This document shows positions 26,370 to 29,708 of a DNA stretch of 29,708 bases, piece by piece. The notes beneath the pieces are model-generated. The model saw nothing but the letters and a program-made list of their open reading frames with translations, was not told where the DNA came from and did no database searches. The stretch comes from Chara braunii. Lineage: Eukaryota; Streptophyta; Charophyceae; Charales; Characeae. The stretch spans positions 283,300-313,007 of the forward strand of contig BFEA01000841.1 of assembly GCA_003427395.1 (NCBI GenBank), in the 5' to 3' direction. A program made the translations under genes and the position numbers. The stretch's first letter is position 1, and every line of letters begins with the position of its first letter.

Positions 26370-26493
26370 AATGGCGTGGCTCCACTACTCACCCCATGCA
26401 TAAAAGACAAAAAATATGGCGGTGTATCTTCACATGTTCTAGTGGAAGGTTCATTTTCATTTTGCACATTCGACAAGTACTAGTGGAGAGAAG
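26370..26493 (-). mobile_element. MITE family M1, diverged copy
   Basis: It matches M1 in reverse: CTCCACTACTCACCCCATGC, ATAAAAGACAAAAAATATGG, TCTAGTGGAAGGTTCATTTT, then TTTTGCACATTCGACA. The ends are decayed (GGCGTGGCTCCACT and AGTGGAGAGAAGC) and boundaries are approximate. Confidence 0.65.
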
Positions 26494-26806
26494 CACAGAC
26501 GAAGACTCAGCCAATTCCGCCTGAACACTTTATCTGTACTGGTACGACTGTCCGGGGCTAAGTCCCACAGGATTTCAGACTTGGTTTTGAGCACACACAT
26601 ATTGCTGACATCGGATCTGGACATCTCACCGAGTACACACGCTTTGCTGCCATCCTATCTGAACATCTCACGCCAACACTGTGGCCACGTCGAAAAATAC
26701 TCGAAAGGACGACTAAACCTTGGCTTCTTGAACTTTGCCCGCGATCTGTCACCGGAACATGCACCCTATCACGATATTATGCTTGACGACAGCTGCAGGG
26801 CAGCGA
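26494..26806. other. Unassigned sequence
   Basis: No recognisable gene. A short + frame at 26581-26811 contains a near-duplicate phrase (TCGGATCTGGACATCTCACC and ATCCTATCTGAACATCTCAC), a ~53-bp diverged direct repeat. Confidence 0.35.
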
Positions 26807-26956
26807 GCTAAGCAGCAGCAGCAGGAGGAGGAGGGGGAGGAGGAGGAGCCGAGGAGGAGGAGGAGGAGGAGGAGGAGGAGGAGGAGGAAGAAGAAGAAGA
26901 AGAAGAAGTCTTAGAACAAGAAGAAGAAGAAGAAGAAGAAGAAGAAGAAGGACTTC
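26807..26956 (+). repeat. Compound CAG/GGA/GAA trinucleotide microsatellite
   Basis: A few CAG units are followed by GGA/GAG repeats (to ~26888) and then GAA repeats (to ~26950) with small interruptions. It would encode polyGlu or polyLys if read, but no gene context is visible. Confidence 0.9.
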
Positions 26957-28020
26957 AAGAAGATGAAGAAAAATTCAAAGAAGAGACCGGTAAAGGAAGA
27001 CGTGAAGGACATGCAGTCATTGCAGTACACTCAGTTCAGATACGCACTGCCGTGGGCATGGGCCATAACGTTTGGTCAAAGGCTCAGATTCTGAAACACT
27101 GGTCAAGGGTCACGTCCCAAGTCTGAGAAATGTCTAGGAAAGGTCCTAAGGTCAAGGGGTATCACAGCCTGGGTCAACAACAGCGTCCAGTGGCCCCACG
27201 TGAGGTAGTTGACTCTTGGAATATCAAGAGTCAGACCCCTGCCCGCACATGGGAAAAGCAGGCGCAGATGCAGGTATCCGGAAGATATCAATCCCGACTG
27301 GGAAAGGTGCCGCTGGCAGGCCGTCGAGATGGAGGAGAACTGGAGCGTCCAACGTCAAAGAGGAGACTGGTCCATGCCAGTCGACATTGGTGAACACTAC
27401 AAAGGGACAGCGAGACACTCGGGAAGGCATTCTGCCTTGCACTGGCTTGATGCTAGTGCTGTATGGCGAGGCTTCTAGAGTTTGATGCTGGCGCCAGATG
27501 CTGCTGGAAGGCACCTGCCTAGTCTAAGAGGGAGATGATGTTGGCGCGGCCATAGTCGCATAGATGTAGACTAGGTGATGAGGATTGGTGAGCAGGAGGA
27601 GGATCTGGGCTGTGAGATTGACGGGAGAGGAAGGGAAGCTTACCTGGACTTACCTGGCGATGACACGTGTGATCTGCTGCTGGTTTCCATGAAGGTGACC
27701 AATCGCAGCACCATCCTCCATACCTTATTGCTGACGTGGAGGGGGGATGGGCGCCATGTAGTGATCTTCATAGTGATTATGTCAGAGGATGTCAGAAGGA
27801 GCATACATTGCTGAGGTGGTGATAGGGGGGAAGCCCGAAGTGGAAGTGGGAGAGAGAGAGAGACATAAATGTACGATTGATTATCGTTGTGACTCTCCTC
27901 CTCTTCTGTCTTTTCTTTCCTCTTTCTCTCCTCGTGTACTTTTCTTTGATGAGACAATACTCGGGAGTCTGGAGTTGTGCATATTATGATTGGGACATTG
28001 GAATTGTAATTAATGTTGGA
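26957..28020. other. Unassigned sequence
   Basis: Several overlapping open frames occur around 27130-27510 on both strands, but none shows a domain or a plausible gene structure. Bases 27851-27863 are a short GA repeat. Nothing else is supported. Confidence 0.35.
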
Positions 28021-28168
28021 GATACACTGGGCCCGGTTCCCAGTTTGTGCCAATTTGTGAGGATATGGTTGTATCTATGGGACGCTGGACCCGGTTTCCA
28101 GCAGGTGCTGCTCCCCACCAATAGATGGAGCTTGTTNTTTCAAAAAAAAAAAAAAAAAAAAAAAAAAA
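28021..28168 (+). mobile_element. Short retroelement with two stem-loop 1 units and A tail
   Basis: A variant first stem ACTGGG-CCCGGTT-CCCAGT occurs at 28026-28044. About 50 bp later the full core follows at 28079-28131, with GCTGGA/TCCAGC and GCTCC/GGAGC. An A run closes it (28142-28168). One base (28137) is N. The distal variant keeps the loop but changes both sides of two stem pairs. Confidence 0.7.
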
Positions 28169-28667
28169 GGCCTGCTGGGTTCAGACTTCTATAGCATTGA
28201 TGACTGACTTTTCAACGTCACTCAGTTCATTACAAAGACCGGAAAAAATGTTCTAAAAAATTTGCACGCGTCTTCCTAAAACAAAGCGATGGAGAAAACA
28301 AAGACAATTTCAAAAGAAAAGGTCCAAAAGGAAAGAAAACCAAGCAATGGAAGGAGGAAGAAAACAGCCTGGCAAAAGACTGGGATAGCATGAGAACGAA
28401 GGAGAAAAGGTTCACCAAATTGAATGGGAGACGCTCCGTTGTGCACACAAAGGCAAAAGCAATGAACAAACCATCGAAACATGCGAGCACGCGGTCAACT
28501 GTCAACGCATTTTGACTACCCCACATGCAGACTCATCAGGAGGAATCTATCCGCGGACAATCGAACATTGCAAGTTGATGGGTGGACTATCAGCTTGTCA
28601 GCGGTTGCAGAAGGCCATTTCTCCGCCAGTCCAGGGCAAGGCCCTGGTAATTCAAAGCTTCCATAAT
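28169..28667. other. Unassigned A/G-rich sequence
   Basis: Bases ~28240-28420 are purine-rich on the + strand. No gene or element is recognised. Confidence 0.35.
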
Positions 28668-28727
28668 GGGACGCTGGGCCTGCGTCCCAGCACGTGCGGC
28701 TCCCCCCGAACAGAATCATTATGGAGC
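28668..28727 (+). repeat. Divergent two-stem-loop core
   Basis: GGGACGCTGGGCCTGCGTCC begins it. Stem 1 is GCTGGG/CCCAGC with loop CCTGCGT, so the A-T pair of the usual stem has become G-C on both sides. Stem 2 GCTCC/GGAGC is intact although its loop is longer (about 19 nt) and different. An A-rich stretch follows at ~28740-28760. Confidence 0.75.
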
Positions 28728-29446
28728 AATTTTGTCCAAAGAAGAAAAGAAAAAGAACATTGCAAGACGAGGCCATTCCTAGTGCCTTGCCTCATTTATA
28801 CTCACCCTACCCCTACTTGTGAAACCAACCAATGCACTCTACTCCCAGCATCCACCCAGTGAAACAAAGAATCATCACCCATCCCTTTTGAACGTGCCCC
28901 AGCTCCTCATGACTAATCAACCAGACCTCTGGCAATAGGCAAAGCAATCACCACCAACGAGTTGGATCACTGTCGTCTGACATGTCCCCAAACCGGATGT
29001 ACAGAGATGAGCCATCGTGCGGATCGCTGATGCGACCGCGGGGATTGCTGACCAAAGGACTTGCAAAAGAACACAAAGCACAAACAGGAGTACAAGCACA
29101 AAGATACAGAAAATTTCCGCCGCTGAGGATCCGATCGCCGACAAAACCCCGCCGTAATCAGATGATACTTGTTGAAGCAGCAGATCGTACAGTGGGGAAC
29201 CATCCAAGCAGTGATCTACCTCACCACTAGTAAAGCGCCACCATGCCAGCTCAGCAGTCGGGACTCGCTTGGCAACAGAGGTTTGCTCCAAGGGATCATG
29301 CCGTCGGTGCATCCGAAGCCGATGCAGAGCTGTGGGTGCCCTGAACACAGCACCGCAGCCCAGTACACCGAAGAGCAGCGGTAACCATACCCAAGCTGCC
29401 TGCGAAGGCGACAGCTCATCAAATCTCTTTTTCTTTTTTTTTTAAA
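28728..29446. other. Unassigned sequence
   Basis: A minus-strand frame at 28917-29348 (143 residues) has one strongly hydrophobic stretch but no recognisable family or gene context. I do not call it a gene. Confidence 0.35.
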
Positions 29447-29602
29447 GGGGTAACTCGGGCACAGTCACCAAAACAGTTTGAAAATGCACTTCAGGCAATC
29501 CCGCGAACACAACACACCCCCCATATGGTTATATACAATCACCATTACCGGCCCTGTTGCCTCAAGTGCATTTTCAAACTCAGACCCTGACTGCGCCGTA
29601 GG
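29447..29602 (+). mobile_element. MITE family G, copy 2
   Basis: Terminal inverted repeats of about 47 bp share GCACAGTCA/GCGCAGTCA near the ends and, further in, AGTTTGAAAATGCACTTSAG, which is almost perfect on both arms. The interior GGCAATCCCGCGAACACAAC matches copy 1. Arms here are more similar to each other than those of copy 1. Confidence 0.75.
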
Positions 29603-29612
29603 TTTTTTTTTT

Positions 29613-29708
29613 GGGGTAACTTCGGCGCAGTCACCAAAACAGTTTGTAATTGCATTCGAAACTGCGTTTTAGCAGTTTCGTCAGGGCCCGAGTTTCAATT
29701 GCAGTTGA
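29613..29708 (+). mobile_element. MITE family G, copy 3, cut by the window end
   Basis: It begins GGGGTAACTTCGGCGCAGTC, then ACCAAAACAGTTTGTAATTG, identical or nearly so to the family end. It then diverges into a perfect hairpin CGAAACTGC-GTTTTA-GCAGTTTCG (29657-29680). The right end lies beyond the window. Confidence 0.6.

Noticed and set aside
28917-29348. Minus-strand frame of 143 codons with a hydrophobic stretch
   Set aside because: No homology, no gene structure and overlapping frames on both strands; chance is likely.
1-29708. CRISPR array, operon or other prokaryotic system
   Set aside because: No regularly spaced repeats or compact gene clusters; the U1 gene and LINE show eukaryotic nuclear DNA.

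Overview
This window is a repeat-dense, gene-poor stretch of nuclear DNA from a eukaryote, most likely of the green-plant (streptophyte) lineage. Two things point there: a U1 spliceosomal RNA gene with plant-like sequence blocks, and an L1-clade LINE with a plant-type C-terminal zinc finger. I cannot name the species. No intact protein-coding host gene is recognisable. Almost everything that can be identified is a transposon, a transposon fossil, a short inverted-repeat element (MITE) or a simple repeat. The first 133 bases are an assembly artefact: a Nextera mate-pair junction adapter preceded by a copy of bases 2470-2564.

Layout. Bases 134-3690 hold a T-rich tract, a GC-rich palindrome, the chromodomain tail of a Ty3/gypsy polyprotein and partial MITE copies. 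Bases ~3690-13500 hold one dead L1-type LINE on the + strand: ORF1 with a zinc knuckle and a 1-kb Glu/Lys-rich tract, then ORF2 with endonuclease, reverse transcriptase and C-terminal zinc finger. It has many stops and frameshifts and is split by three non-LINE insertions (7104-7513, ~8170-8690, 11573-12807), the last of which contains a further element. Bases 14035-14238 are a CT microsatellite with a gap of Ns. Bases 14535-15530 (- strand) are a frameshifted PIF/Harbinger transposase that still encodes all three catalytic acidic residues. Bases 16400-18340 are a mosaic of tandem duplications, a GGGGC-ended inverted-repeat element, a possible tRNA-like SINE and MITE copies. The U1 gene lies at 18611-18770 with a TATA box 31 bp upstream.

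Bases 19300-22910 carry perfect-hairpin MITEs, a short retroelement with an exact 19-bp target duplication, and a Mutator-like element with a 9-bp duplication nested in a hairpin MITE. From 23000 to the end there are more MITEs, a GGA/GAA microsatellite and several copies of a short retroelement.

The most interesting signal is a ~53-nt core made of two adjacent stem-loops. It occurs at least nine times between 13345 and 28727 on both strands. Its first stem shows paired substitutions that keep base pairing in at least two divergent copies, which suggests selection on RNA structure, possibly as a retrotransposition recognition signal. The other genuinely functional candidate is the U1 gene.
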